A stretch of DNA of 41,859 nt from Gammaproteobacteria bacterium (GTDB lineage: Bacteria > Pseudomonadota > Gammaproteobacteria > Methylococcales > DRLZ01): contig JAHZJL010000140.1 of the NCBI GenBank assembly GCA_022600935.1, forward strand, positions 1 through 41,859. The letters are read 5' to 3'. This document shows, in pieces, positions 20,019 through 28,641 of the stretch. Within the stretch, counting starts at the first letter, position 1; the number at the start of each line of letters is the position of its first letter. The notes beneath the pieces are model-generated. The model ran no database searches, was not told the origin of the DNA, and worked only from the letters and a program-made list of their open reading frames with translations. The translations under genes and the position numbers were made by a program.

Positions 20019-20224
20019 TTAGTTCAATTCCATTGCGATCACCAACGAGGATTTGAACAACCACAGATCAGTTAAGAAATTGTCAACAGGACAGGAGTCA
20101 ACACTGTTAATCAAGGCAGAATTAATCGGAATTCTCCGAATACGATTAGAATGGCAGATAAACGCAGATAATCATTGAAACAGAAACAAGTGGAGAATGG
20201 TCTCAGATGCCTCGGTGCAATGCT

Positions 20225-21148
20225 TCATTGATTCTCAGGTGATTCGTTTGCATCAGATTCATTCTGTATTGGCACATTATCTTCATCCGGCTCATCGAGA
20301 GCTTTCATCATGGCCAGTAAGGAAGCGATTTTGGTGCGCATTTGCCTGCGATCGACAATCATATCCAACGCTCCATGTTCAACCAGAAATTCGCTGCGCT
20401 GAAAGCCTTCAGGTAGCTTTTCATGTACAGTCTGCTCGATCACTCGCGGACCGGCAAAACCAATCAAGGCGCGAGGCTCGGCAATATTGATATCACCCAA
20501 CATGGCAAGACTGGCCGAAACACCACCCATGGTTGGATCAGTTAACACCGAAATAAACGGTTGTTTAGCCTCCTGCAAGCGTTTCAGTGCAGCACTGGTT
20601 TTAGCCATTTGCATGAGCGAAAACAGGGATTCCTGCATTCTGGCACCACCACTGGCACTGAAGCAAACAAACGGGATGGCTTTTTCTATGCAAATATTGA
20701 CGCCACGGATAAAACGCTCGCCGACCACAGAGCCCATGGAACCACCCATAAAATCAAAATTAAATGCCGCTGCAACCAGATCACGACCCAGTAATTTACC
20801 TTTGACGACAATCAGTGCGTCTTTCTCGCCGGACTGTTTCTGTGCCTGGCTCAACCGGTCTCTGTATTTTTTGGAATCCTTGAATTTCAAGGGATCGGCA
20901 GATCTTAAATCTGCACCGATTTCATCGCGTTGCGCGGGGTCCAGAAACACATCGAGTCGTCTGCGTCCACTGATTCGCATATGATGGTCGCATTTGGGAC
21001 AGACATCGAAATTTCTTTCCAGCTCGGATTTATACAAAATTGCCTGGCAGTTACTGCATTTGCTCCATAAACCTTCCGGAACAGTGATACTCTTGCGAGT
21101 TGATTCAGTCAGAATTTTGGAAGGAACCAGTTTTTCATACCAGCTCAT
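20225..21148 (-). CDS. accD: Acetyl-CoA carboxylase carboxyltransferase beta subunit
   Basis: 307 aa. It transfers the carboxyl group from biotin to acetyl-CoA in fatty-acid synthesis, with AccA. The N-terminal zinc ribbon has Cys31, Cys34, Cys50 and Cys53. The crotonase-like core shows [11 protein letters not shown] and [18 protein letters not shown]. The acidic C-terminal tail (about 25 residues, many Asp/Glu/Asn) is species-specific. It lies 41 nt after trpA, the usual gammaproteobacterial order. Confidence 0.98.
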   Translation of the reverse strand: MSWYEKLVPSKILTESTRKSITVPEGLWSKCSNCQAILYKSELERNFDVCPKCDHHMRISGRRRLDVFLDPAQRDEIGADLRSADPLKFKDSKKYRDRLSQAQKQSGEKDALIVVKGKLLGRDLVAAAFNFDFMGGSMGSVVGERFIRGVNICIEKAIPFVCFSASGGARMQESLFSLMQMAKTSAALKRLQEAKQPFISVLTDPTMGGVSASLAMLGDINIAEPRALIGFAGPRVIEQTVHEKLPEGFQRSEFLVEHGALDMIVDRRQMRTKIASLLAMMKALDEPDEDNVPIQNESDANESPENQ

Positions 21149-21189
21149 GACTATTCACCTGTGTTATAAAAATTATTAAGGTCAGCGAA

Positions 21190-21996
21190 TCAGATAGAAT
21201 CCAACCCCGTGCGTATCGATTTCAACAACTCCGAGACAGCGGGTATCGCTGACTCAGGTGTATCGAGACAGGATTCAATCCGCTCAATCAATGCACTGCC
21301 AATCACGACACCATCTGCCAAACGCCCGATTGATTGAGCTGTTTCCGAATTTTTAACGCCAAAGCCAACTCCAACCGGCATATCAGTCATGCTCCTGATC
21401 TGTTGCATTTTTTGATCAACGCTGTCCAGATCCAGATGTCCTGCGCCAGTCACACCTTTCAACGACACATAATACAGGTATCCACTGGCAATAGACACGA
21501 CCTTTTCTATGCGTTCACTGGTACTGTTTGGCGCCAGCAAAAAAATCATATCCAGTTGATTCGCTTTCAGGTATCCGGTTAAGGCCCCGGTTTCCTCCGG
21601 TGGCATATCAACAATTAACACACCATCAACCCCTGATTCGGCAGCCAGTCTGGCAAATGTTTCATAACCCATCACTTCGATGGGATTCAGATAACCCATC
21701 AATACAATTGGAGTTTGAGAATTTTGCTCACGAAACTGTTCGACCATTGACAGTACATCACGTAATCCAATTGCATGCTGTAATGCTCGTTCACTGGCGC
21801 GTTGAATTGTCGGTCCATCGGCCATCGGGTCTGAAAAGGGCACCCCTAACTCGATGATATCACTTCCGGCAGCGACCATTTCATGCATCAGCGGCACCGT
21901 CATAAAGGGAGACGGATCACCTGCTGTAATATAGGGTATAAGCGCTTTTTTATGATTGTCCTTAAGTTGTTGAAACGTGTCGTGTAATCGGCTCAT
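21190..21996 (-). CDS. trpA: Tryptophan synthase alpha subunit
   Basis: 268 aa TIM barrel that cleaves indole-3-glycerol phosphate and channels indole to TrpB. Catalytic Glu49 and Asp60 are at the canonical positions ([16 protein letters not shown]). The phosphate-binding GVGFGVKN segment is near residue 215. The ATG overlaps the trpB stop as ATGA, so alpha and beta subunits are co-translated. Confidence 0.98.
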   Translation of the reverse strand: MSRLHDTFQQLKDNHKKALIPYITAGDPSPFMTVPLMHEMVAAGSDIIELGVPFSDPMADGPTIQRASERALQHAIGLRDVLSMVEQFREQNSQTPIVLMGYLNPIEVMGYETFARLAAESGVDGVLIVDMPPEETGALTGYLKANQLDMIFLLAPNSTSERIEKVVSIASGYLYYVSLKGVTGAGHLDLDSVDQKMQQIRSMTDMPVGVGFGVKNSETAQSIGRLADGVVIGSALIERIESCLDTPESAIPAVSELLKSIRTGLDSI

Positions 21997-23201
21997 AAGT
22001 TTATTCCGTCAACTTTGGCAACTGTATGCATATCCTTGTCACCGCGTCCGGACAGGTTCACCAGCACTGACTGGTCCGGGCGCATGGTAGCCGCCAGTTT
22101 CGCAGCATAGGCCAGTGCGTGACTTGACTCAAGTGCCGGAATGATGCCTTCTTTGCGTGTCAGCGTGTGAAATGCCTGCAAAGCCTCCTGGTTTGTAACA
22201 TTGACATAATTGACCCGTCCCAGGTCTTTTAACCATGCGTGCTCAGGCCCTACTCCGGGATAATCAAGACCGGCTGAAATTGAGTGCGCTTCCTGAATCT
22301 GGCCATTGTCATCTTCCATCAGGTAGGTCCTGTTACCGTGCAATACTCCTGGCCGACCTGCACATAATGGAGCTGAATGACGCCCGGTTTCTATTCCTTC
22401 TCCAGCCGCTTCAACGCCATACATGGCCACATCATCATCTGCGATAAACGGATAAAACAAGCCGATTGCATTGGACCCTCCACCAACACAGGCAACCAGA
22501 GCATCCGGTAAACGCTGAGTTAAATCCTGAATCTGCTGACGGGCTTCCCGACCGATCACCGCCTGAAAATCACGTACCAGCGCCGGATAAGGATGTGGAC
22601 CAGCGACTGTTCCAATAATGTAAAATGTATCATCAACGTTAGTGACCCAATCCCGCATGGCTTCATTAAGCGCATCCTTGAGAGTTTTCGAGCCGGATTC
22701 AACAGGGACAACTGAAGCACCCAACAGTTTCATGCGATAGACATTCTGCTTTTGCCTTTCGACATCGACTGCGCCCATATAGACGACACATTCAAGCCCA
22801 AGCCGCGCAGCAACTGTTGCTGTTGCAACGCCATGCTGACCGGCACCGGTTTCAGCGATGATTCGGGTTTTCCCCATGCGGCTGGCCAGCAATGCCTGAC
22901 CAACTGTATTATTGACCTTGTGGGCGCCGGTATGGTTAAGGTCTTCACGCTTGAGGTAAATCTGCGCTCCGCCGATCAACTGACTCCAGTGTCTGGCGTG
23001 ATACAGTGGCGAAGGCCTCCCGACATAAGCCTGTAGATCGGCATCCAGTTCTGCGAGAAATTCAGCATCACTCAGATACTTCTGGTAGGCACGATTCAAT
23101 TCCTCCAATGGTTGCATCAGAGTTTCGGCAACGAACAATCCGCCATATGGCCCAAAATGACCGTGTTGATCCGGGTAGTTATACTGATTGAGTGATGTCA
23201 A
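21993..23201 (-). CDS. trpB: Tryptophan synthase beta subunit (TTG start)
   Basis: 402 aa. It condenses indole and serine to tryptophan. The PLP lysine is Lys95 in [17 protein letters not shown] binds the PLP phosphate. The ORF track runs 55 codons too far upstream through trpF. The family N-terminus ([20 protein letters not shown]) fixes the start at TTG 23201, which has a GAGG ribosome-binding site about 10 nt upstream. It overlaps trpF by 23 nt. Confidence 0.96.
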   Translation of the reverse strand: MTSLNQYNYPDQHGHFGPYGGLFVAETLMQPLEELNRAYQKYLSDAEFLAELDADLQAYVGRPSPLYHARHWSQLIGGAQIYLKREDLNHTGAHKVNNTVGQALLASRMGKTRIIAETGAGQHGVATATVAARLGLECVVYMGAVDVERQKQNVYRMKLLGASVVPVESGSKTLKDALNEAMRDWVTNVDDTFYIIGTVAGPHPYPALVRDFQAVIGREARQQIQDLTQRLPDALVACVGGGSNAIGLFYPFIADDDVAMYGVEAAGEGIETGRHSAPLCAGRPGVLHGNRTYLMEDDNGQIQEAHSISAGLDYPGVGPEHAWLKDLGRVNYVNVTNQEALQAFHTLTRKEGIIPALESSHALAYAAKLAATMRPDQSVLVNLSGRGDKDMHTVAKVDGINL

Positions 23202-23847
23202 ATCTGTTAACCTCGTTGATAAATTCTTGTATTTTTGTGGAATCTTTAATTCCCTTGTCAGTTTCCACCCCACTGCTGACATCAACAGCATAAACACGGG
23301 CAGTCTCAAGCGCCATACAAACATTTGCTGCACACAAACCACCAGCCAGGATAAAAGGTGGCTCATTGTTTGTTATACCAGCGTTTTTCAACATCGACCA
23401 ATCAAATTGCAGGCCGGTGCCGCCATGCTCATCCGGGTGCCAGGCATCCAGTAACAACCCCTGGGCATTCTTGTAGGTTTGCGCGGCCTGTATAATATCA
23501 GAGCCTTGCCTGACTCGCACGGCCTTGATGTACGGTCTGTCAAATGAAGAGCAAAATGCCTGGTGTTCCTCGCCGTGGAATTGCAACACATCGATCGGTA
23601 CATTGTTCAGGATTTCATTGACAGTATAACTGTCTGAATTGACGAACAACCCCACGACAGTAACAAATGGTGGCAGTGCGTCAGTAATTACCCTGGCCTG
23701 CTCGATATTGACATGACGCATACTCTTGTGAAAAAAAACCAGGCCAATGGCATCAACACCAAGCATTGCAGCCGCCAGGGCATCTCCAGGCCGGGTAAAA
23801 CCACATATTTTAACCCGGGTTCTGGTTTTCGTGGAATACACTGTCAC
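23179..23847 (-). CDS. trpF: Phosphoribosylanthranilate isomerase (GTG start)
   Basis: About 222 aa TIM barrel for the Amadori rearrangement of PRA in tryptophan synthesis. The catalytic cysteine is in [18 protein letters not shown] and [14 protein letters not shown] follow, the latter with the catalytic Asp. No ATG is available: GTG 23847 or GTG 23841 is the likely start, while the track's TTG 23931 overlaps the preceding gene. No ribosome-binding site is clear. A run of nine A (T on the coding strand) lies just upstream. trpD and trpC are not in the window. Confidence 0.93.
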   Translation of the reverse strand: MTVYSTKTRTRVKICGFTRPGDALAAAMLGVDAIGLVFFHKSMRHVNIEQARVITDALPPFVTVVGLFVNSDSYTVNEILNNVPIDVLQFHGEEHQAFCSSFDRPYIKAVRVRQGSDIIQAAQTYKNAQGLLLDAWHPDEHGGTGLQFDWSMLKNAGITNNEPPFILAGGLCAANVCMALETARVYAVDVSSGVETDKGIKDSTKIQEFINEVNRFDITQSV

Positions 23848-23893
23848 AATCGAATCAGTTAAAAAAAAATTATATTGGTTCAGGCAAGACGTT

Positions 23894-24700
23894 TTATTGA
23901 TTGGCAGCCAGCCAGTTCTGCCATAACTCAAACAAACTTTGATTCGATGCAGCCAAAAAAGAGCTTGTCAATTGCAAGGTATTTGTCTCTGCCTGGGTAT
24001 CAAGGCTCACGGAATGTCCTCCGGCTTCTCTTAAAATCAGTTCGCCTGCCGCGTAATCCCAGAGTTTCTGACTACCGTGCAAATAGAGCTGGAAGCGTTG
24101 CGCCGCCAGCCAACACCATTCCAGGGCACCAGATCCAAAACTTCGCATCGAAGCATACGGTGATTGGCGCATTAAACTTGTCGATAACTGATGTGTTAAA
24201 CGCTTGGTATCAATCACCGCAATGCTATGTTTTAATTGCTGTGTTGAATCATTAAGTTGAAGCGGAGTGTCGTTTAACCAGGCACCTCGACTGTACTCAG
24301 CAGCAAAACATTCATCTCTCATCGGGTCATAAACCACACCCAAAACCACTTGACCATTGTGGTACCAGGCCACTGAAACACAAAAAACCGGAATACCGGC
24401 AGCATAATTACGGGTTCCATCCAACGGATCAATGATCCATAACCCCAAATCTGGTTGAGATTGATAGTGTTCCAGCAAGGCATTGTGTTGCGCATCGGTC
24501 ATTTCTTCACCCAGAACCAGACTTCCTGGTACCAGATTTTTGAGCCGATGACTGAGATACTCCTGTGTTTCAGTATCAATTTTAGTCACAATGCCACCAT
24601 CCTCTTTTCTGGAATGACTGATATTGTCGAAACCTGGAATCAACAGAGTTTGACCGGCATCTCTGACGATATCAGTTAATTCACTTAGCTGCGGACTCAT
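23894..24700 (-). CDS. Inositol monophosphatase family protein
   Basis: 268 aa, Mg-dependent, lithium-sensitive phosphatase superfamily. Metal ligands are visible as Glu65 (LGEEM), then Asp91 and Asp94 in WIIDPLDGTRNY, and the Asp of WDYAAGELILREAGG near residue 220. The substrate may be an inositol phosphate, fructose-1,6-bisphosphate or PAP (CysQ-like); the sequence does not decide. An inositol-phosphate synthase gene about 3 kb away makes inositol phosphate worth considering. It begins the minus-strand run ahead of trpF (46-nt gap). The terminator of the gene before it ends only 17 nt upstream of the ATG. Confidence 0.9.
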   Translation of the reverse strand: MSPQLSELTDIVRDAGQTLLIPGFDNISHSRKEDGGIVTKIDTETQEYLSHRLKNLVPGSLVLGEEMTDAQHNALLEHYQSQPDLGLWIIDPLDGTRNYAAGIPVFCVSVAWYHNGQVVLGVVYDPMRDECFAAEYSRGAWLNDTPLQLNDSTQQLKHSIAVIDTKRLTHQLSTSLMRQSPYASMRSFGSGALEWCWLAAQRFQLYLHGSQKLWDYAAGELILREAGGHSVSLDTQAETNTLQLTSSFLAASNQSLFELWQNWLAANQ

Positions 24701-24717
24701 TATGACGAATAGTGTTT

Positions 24718-24759
24718 AAAAAAAATAAAAGCCCCTGACAGAAAATCCGCCAGAGGCTT
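24718..24759 (-). terminator. Intrinsic terminator after the PEP-CTERM-like gene
   Basis: On the minus strand the stem CAGAGGCTTT/AAAGCCCCTG (10 bp, one mismatch, 13-nt loop) follows the stop by about 20 nt and runs into TTTTATTTTTTT. This is a textbook Rho-independent terminator. Confidence 0.9.
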
Positions 24760-24781
24760 TAATGGATCAGTGACTAACGTA

Positions 24782-25432
24782 TTATACAGTAATACTGTAT
24801 GTCTGTTTACGACGTATTGCCATAAAACCCAAAATTGCCGAACCAAATAACCAGGCTGCTGCCGGTAATGGCACTGCAGTGATCACTCGAAACTGATCAT
24901 ATGTATCATTTCCACCAGCCGCTAGTTGTACACTGATCTGGTTGGGCGAAATAAACTGGAAGTTATTTCGGTCACTACCAGTCAAACCACGTCTGTTAGT
25001 ACCAGGACCATAGGTCACTCCGTTCAGACCCATATCTTCCCAACGGCTTCCTGGATCAGTATTATCCAGTTTACTGTTGGTCCAGATCACTCCCAGCACT
25101 TCATTGCTGAAAGTAAAGGTGACTGTGTTTGATGTCACCGAGGAATCACTTTGCGGATCAAAATGGAAAAAATGACTTTGCACAGTCTCACCAGCAGCAA
25201 TATTGTTACTGCCCGAAGGCACTTTGCTCATACTGCGATTTCTTTCCAATGTTACTACATTTTCATCAAACGCATAAATAATAGTATCGCTTTCCAGGCT
25301 TCCAGGTGCTACATCTGCTTGCGCACCAATCACGCCTCCTGTAGTAGCACTGATCAGCGATGCGCCTGACATACCGGAATAACCAAACAGCCCCAGTAAT
25401 ATCAAAACTAACCTAACCTGCTTTCTCCTCAT
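24782..25432 (-). CDS. Secreted VPLPA/PEP-CTERM-type sorting-domain protein
   Basis: 216 aa. A signal peptide (MRRKQVRLVLILLGLFGYSG) leads a Gly/Ser/Thr/Asn-rich middle of unknown fold. The C-terminus has the tripartite sorting signal: VPLPAAAWLFGS, a hydrophobic helix, then RRK. Such signals are recognised by exosortases, which usually co-occur with EPS loci; no exosortase is in this window. A perfect AAGGAGG ribosome-binding site sits 6-7 nt before ATG 25432, and a strong terminator follows, so it is a well-expressed single-gene unit. The ligand or role is unknown. Confidence 0.88.
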   Translation of the reverse strand: MRRKQVRLVLILLGLFGYSGMSGASLISATTGGVIGAQADVAPGSLESDTIIYAFDENVVTLERNRSMSKVPSGSNNIAAGETVQSHFFHFDPQSDSSVTSNTVTFTFSNEVLGVIWTNSKLDNTDPGSRWEDMGLNGVTYGPGTNRRGLTGSDRNNFQFISPNQISVQLAAGGNDTYDQFRVITAVPLPAAAWLFGSAILGFMAIRRKQTYSITV

Positions 25433-26315
25433 TAAATCCTCCTTAAAATGTGCAGAGATTTGAATAAAACACTACCAAGTCAATAAGCTGTAATTGCATA
25501 AGCAATCAATACACCTTATCGCTCCCAGACCCAACCTTTTATTTCAGTTTTCTTCCTGCTCCGAAAGATTTAATGGACAGGGCTTTCGATAATATTTTTT
25601 TAATTAATGACGATATATAGCTTGTTATTGTTGTACAACCTAGGTATAGATTTCAATGACTCATGTTTTTGGAACTAGAGCTGCTGCCAAAATGACACTC
25701 TGACCCATTCCAACACCTGGTTATCGGGACTGATTACGTTTGTAATCAGTCCCAGGTCACTTTGAACGATATTCCGGTAAAATGCGTCTCGATATTAAGA
25801 AGCTGTCAGCTTTAATCAGACCCCAAAATGCCAGGAAAATTCAAATTTCTGGTTGCCCAAAAGTAAATACTACGTTATCAGATTGTTCAAGAACAGTCCA
25901 ATGTTTGCAGTAAGCGACCAATGACTCAAAAATTTATCTGAACTTTGCTGTGCTCCAGATTAATCAGACTCAATGTAATATTGCTTACTTTTCAATCTGA
26001 TACTGCTTACCTGAAAACATTATACCGAAAAGTTTAGACTGGTTATATTACCAGATAGTGAATTAATGCAAATTTTTCAGTGTGCTCAAATTCAATACAA
26101 GGAAAATGACCCGCCTAAACCCTGTTCATCCATTTGTTATCGTTAATTGTATTCGGATAGTCTGGATATCAGATTTAGACTGAAAAGTTATTATTAAAGT
26201 CCATTGCACTACTCAACCACATACGCTAAGCAGTTTTTAGGATACAGGCAGTATTGATAATAATAATTACCGTTAAAAGCTAAAAATTTTCAGGGGAACA
26301 GATGAAACACAAGAG
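25433..26315. other. 883-bp gene-free stretch, AT-rich
   Basis: I find no credible gene here on either strand. It contains the AAGGAGG site of the PEP-CTERM-like gene at its left edge, a 12-bp perfect hairpin at 25726-25753, a palindrome AAGCTGTCAGCTT at 25800-25812, and the motif TTTAGACTG twice (near 26032 and 26175). It may be a regulatory leader or decayed sequence. Confidence 0.5.
25726..25753. repeat. 12-bp perfect hairpin in the gene-free stretch
   Basis: GGGACTGATTAC, loop GTTT, GTAATCAGTCCC. A further ACCT/AGGT pairing outside it (25715-25718 with 25754-25757) could extend the structure with a bulge. No U tract follows on either strand, so it does not look like an intrinsic terminator. 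Confidence 0.8.
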
Positions 26316-27092
26316 TTACATGTAGACATTTTTTAGCTTTAAACCTGGTTGCATCAAATGGCACGCCCATTCAATCCATCTGTTCGTCGTCAGAGAGCCC
26401 GCCAGAACCCGACTGAACAGTCCTGGCGATTCAACCAGAAAACGTCCACATTCATAGCTAAATGTCGATGTTGAGTAATAACCAGGCATGGTAGTAAACG
26501 CGGAACGGTAACCTGCTTTTTTTACATACTCAAGAACAACCGGATTATAACGTCCCTTAGGATAACAAAAGCTGCTCACTTCATTACCCAGCTGATCTTC
26601 CAGTAATGTTTTGGAATCTATGATTTCAGTGTTGAGTTGCCCGACATTGATTTTGTTGAGCTTGGGGTGATTCATGGTATGACAACCAATTTCCATGCCC
26701 AGCTTCGTCATCTCCTTGCGATGATTTGCCTGCATACTGGGAAACGGAATCGTAAACCCAGGTCTTTTTTCATCACTCCATTGTCTGTTTGATGCATTGA
26801 CCCAGCGGGTAATATTATCAAAACCCGGTATCACAAAAAAGGTGGCCTTAAATCCGTACTCCAGTAACAACGGAAGTGCTTTGTCATAGTTATCCAGCAA
26901 TCCGTCATCAAATGTTAACAGTGCATATTTTCCACTGTCTGTTGTTGGCAAGGATAACAGCTCGGAGCACGTCAACGTTGTAAATCCATGGGATTTCAAT
27001 AACTCCAGGTGTTGTCGAAACAACTCGACAGACAGAGTTTCTGGACCGACATTACCAATTGAATGGTAATAAAAAACGGGAACTTTCAACAT
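26316..27092 (-). CDS. Polysaccharide deacetylase family protein (NodB domain)
   Basis: 258 aa. A NodB homology domain: the catalytic/metal Asp pair is in LLTFDDGLLDNY near residue 60, and the His-x3-His metal motif is in GCHTMNHPKL near residue 138. It would remove N-acetyl (or O-acetyl) groups from a sugar polymer or glycolipid. No signal peptide is evident, so it may act in the cytoplasm on a lipid-linked precursor, as do some EPS-locus deacetylases. It lies 77 nt downstream of the inositol-phosphate synthase gene on the same strand and could be co-transcribed. Confidence 0.88.
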   Translation of the reverse strand: MLKVPVFYYHSIGNVGPETLSVELFRQHLELLKSHGFTTLTCSELLSLPTTDSGKYALLTFDDGLLDNYDKALPLLLEYGFKATFFVIPGFDNITRWVNASNRQWSDEKRPGFTIPFPSMQANHRKEMTKLGMEIGCHTMNHPKLNKINVGQLNTEIIDSKTLLEDQLGNEVSSFCYPKGRYNPVVLEYVKKAGYRSAFTTMPGYYSTSTFSYECGRFLVESPGLFSRVLAGSLTTNRWIEWACHLMQPGLKLKNVYM

Positions 27093-27169
27093 AACGATCC
27101 AGGATTCTTGGAAATCACCTCAATGACAGTTTATTACCCTGCACTGGATGTATTAAGAGATGACTATAA

Positions 27170-28303
27170 TCAATAACCCTGAACTGACTTAACTTCTTTA
27201 AGCGTGGGGCTTTTACTGTTAATAAAAGTCTCAGTCATATGGTAGGCTTCATCGTCTGTATACTGCTTTGGCGGATGCTTACAGAAATACGCAGATGGCC
27301 CATCGAGAATACCGCCAATCCCGCGTTCGAGGGCAATTTTCACACAACGAATGGAATCAATCGCGACTCCGGCTGAATTTGGTGAATCTTCAACTGACAG
27401 TCTTAATTCCAGATTCAGCGGAACATCGCCGAACAAACGCCCCTCCATACGCAGAAAACATAACTTGTTGTCTTTCTGCCAGGGCACATAATCGCTTGGC
27501 CCGATATGTATATTCTCGGCATCGAGCCGGTCTCCGGCGACTGACTGAACAGCTTCGGTCTTGGATGTTTTCTTGGAATCCAGTCTGTCCTTGTTCAACA
27601 TATTCAGAAAATCGGTATTTCCACCGGTATTGAGCTGATACGTGCGGTCAAGCTTGACACCTCGCTTATTGAACAAGTCAGTCAGCAACCGATGAGTGAT
27701 GGTTGCTCCCAGCTGGGCTTTGATATCATCGCCGATCAACGGTAAATTTGCTTCTTCAAAGCGTTTCGCCCAGATCGGGTCGCTGGCGATAAAAACCGGG
27801 ATATTGTTGATAAACGCTACTCCGGCCTGCAATGCACATTCTGCATAGAACCGGGTTGCCTGCTCAGAACCGACAGGCAGGTAATTGACCAGCATTTCCG
27901 CACCTGATTCCTTGAGTTTTTTAACCACTTGCTGCTCGCTGGGTTGGGGTAATTCAGCCGGCAGGAAAGTGGAGCCATCGGGATAATTCGACATATGCTC
28001 GGAATATCCATCAAGTAAAGCACCCATTTCAACCACAGTTCCTGTATCAGGCAGATCAGCACAAAACACTGTGGTGCAGTTAGGCAGACTGAATACTGCT
28101 TCAGCGACATCCTTACCGACTTTACGCTTATCGATATCGAATGCAGCAACAACTTCTATATCAGAGGGTTTATATCCTCCCAATTTCCAATGCATTAAAC
28201 CGGTGACGTCGTCAGGATTGGCTTTTGAATAATAGTGAATCCCCTGCACCAGTGAACTGGCGCAATTGCCAACACCTACAATCGCTATTTTTATTTTATT
28301 CAT
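27170..28303 (-). CDS. ino1: Inositol-3-phosphate synthase (short prokaryotic type)
   Basis: 377 aa, similar in length to the actinobacterial and archaeal enzymes. It converts glucose-6-phosphate to 1L-myo-inositol-3(1)-phosphate with tightly bound NAD. The Rossmann motif is [17 protein letters not shown] near the N-terminus; [14 protein letters not shown] carries the catalytic lysine region, and GGNTDFLNM and GPSDYVPW are family signatures. De novo inositol synthesis is uncommon in gammaproteobacteria. An IMPase-family gene and a CDP-alcohol phosphatidyltransferase nearby suggest an inositol or inositol-lipid route (inference). The start is ATG 28303, overlapping a possible small ORF by 4 nt. 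Confidence 0.93.
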   Translation of the reverse strand: MNKIKIAIVGVGNCASSLVQGIHYYSKANPDDVTGLMHWKLGGYKPSDIEVVAAFDIDKRKVGKDVAEAVFSLPNCTTVFCADLPDTGTVVEMGALLDGYSEHMSNYPDGSTFLPAELPQPSEQQVVKKLKESGAEMLVNYLPVGSEQATRFYAECALQAGVAFINNIPVFIASDPIWAKRFEEANLPLIGDDIKAQLGATITHRLLTDLFNKRGVKLDRTYQLNTGGNTDFLNMLNKDRLDSKKTSKTEAVQSVAGDRLDAENIHIGPSDYVPWQKDNKLCFLRMEGRLFGDVPLNLELRLSVEDSPNSAGVAIDSIRCVKIALERGIGGILDGPSAYFCKHPPKQYTDDEAYHMTETFINSKSPTLKEVKSVQGY

Positions 28304-28572
28304 CGTTGTTCTACATTACTGTGACATGAAATCAGTCCATGCAAATGATTCAGCTGATCGATTGACACTGGGTTAGTCATGACCACAATTTGCATTGCAG
28401 CGAATATCATGTCATTCAACCTCTCACCTGCTATACCATCCCTACCGGGATGGAAGCGCTCAACTACAGCTTTTACATAATCTGCATGTTTATTATTGTT
28501 TGCATTACACTCTCTACGCTGACACCAGATAGACTTGAAAACAAGCATCGAGAGAGAATCAATGGCTTTCAA
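28300..28572 (-). CDS. Possible small ORF upstream of the inositol-phosphate synthase gene
   Basis: 90 codons from a TTG with a CAGGA sequence about 6 nt before it. The stop overlaps the synthase ATG as ATGA, the arrangement seen elsewhere in this genome for coupled genes, and the residue composition is protein-like. I recognise no family. It fills most of the 338-bp gap between mprF and the synthase gene; if not real, that gap contains only the hairpin at 28436-28453. Confidence 0.3.
   Translation of the reverse strand: MKAIDSLSMLVFKSIWCQRRECNANNNKHADYVKAVVERFHPGRDGIAGERLNDMIFAAMQIVVMTNPVSIDQLNHLHGLISCHSNVEQR
28436..28453. repeat. 7-bp perfect hairpin in the mprF-inositol synthase gap
   Basis: CCATCCC, loop TACC, GGGATGG. 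It has no U tract on either side, so it is not a typical terminator; it may be an operator or RNA element, or chance. Confidence 0.45.
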
Positions 28573-28641
28573 TGAATCCTGTTTCTATTTTACAGATGTT
28601 TTGCGCACTACTCGTTAAATTTTTACCTGAATCACATCCTC

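Noticed and set aside
20487-20984. 165-aa plus-strand ORF
   Set aside because: Antisense shadow of accD, whose zinc ribbon and core motifs are unambiguous.
25433-25700. Sigma-54 promoter for the PEP-CTERM-like gene
   Set aside because: Such genes can be sigma-54 dependent, but I found no good TGGCAC-N5-TTGC match on the minus strand.
25681-25720. Possible IS21-like end (TGACCCA-type sequence) in the gene-free stretch
   Set aside because: Only a few bases resemble such ends; no partner end, duplication or transposase remnant could be identified.
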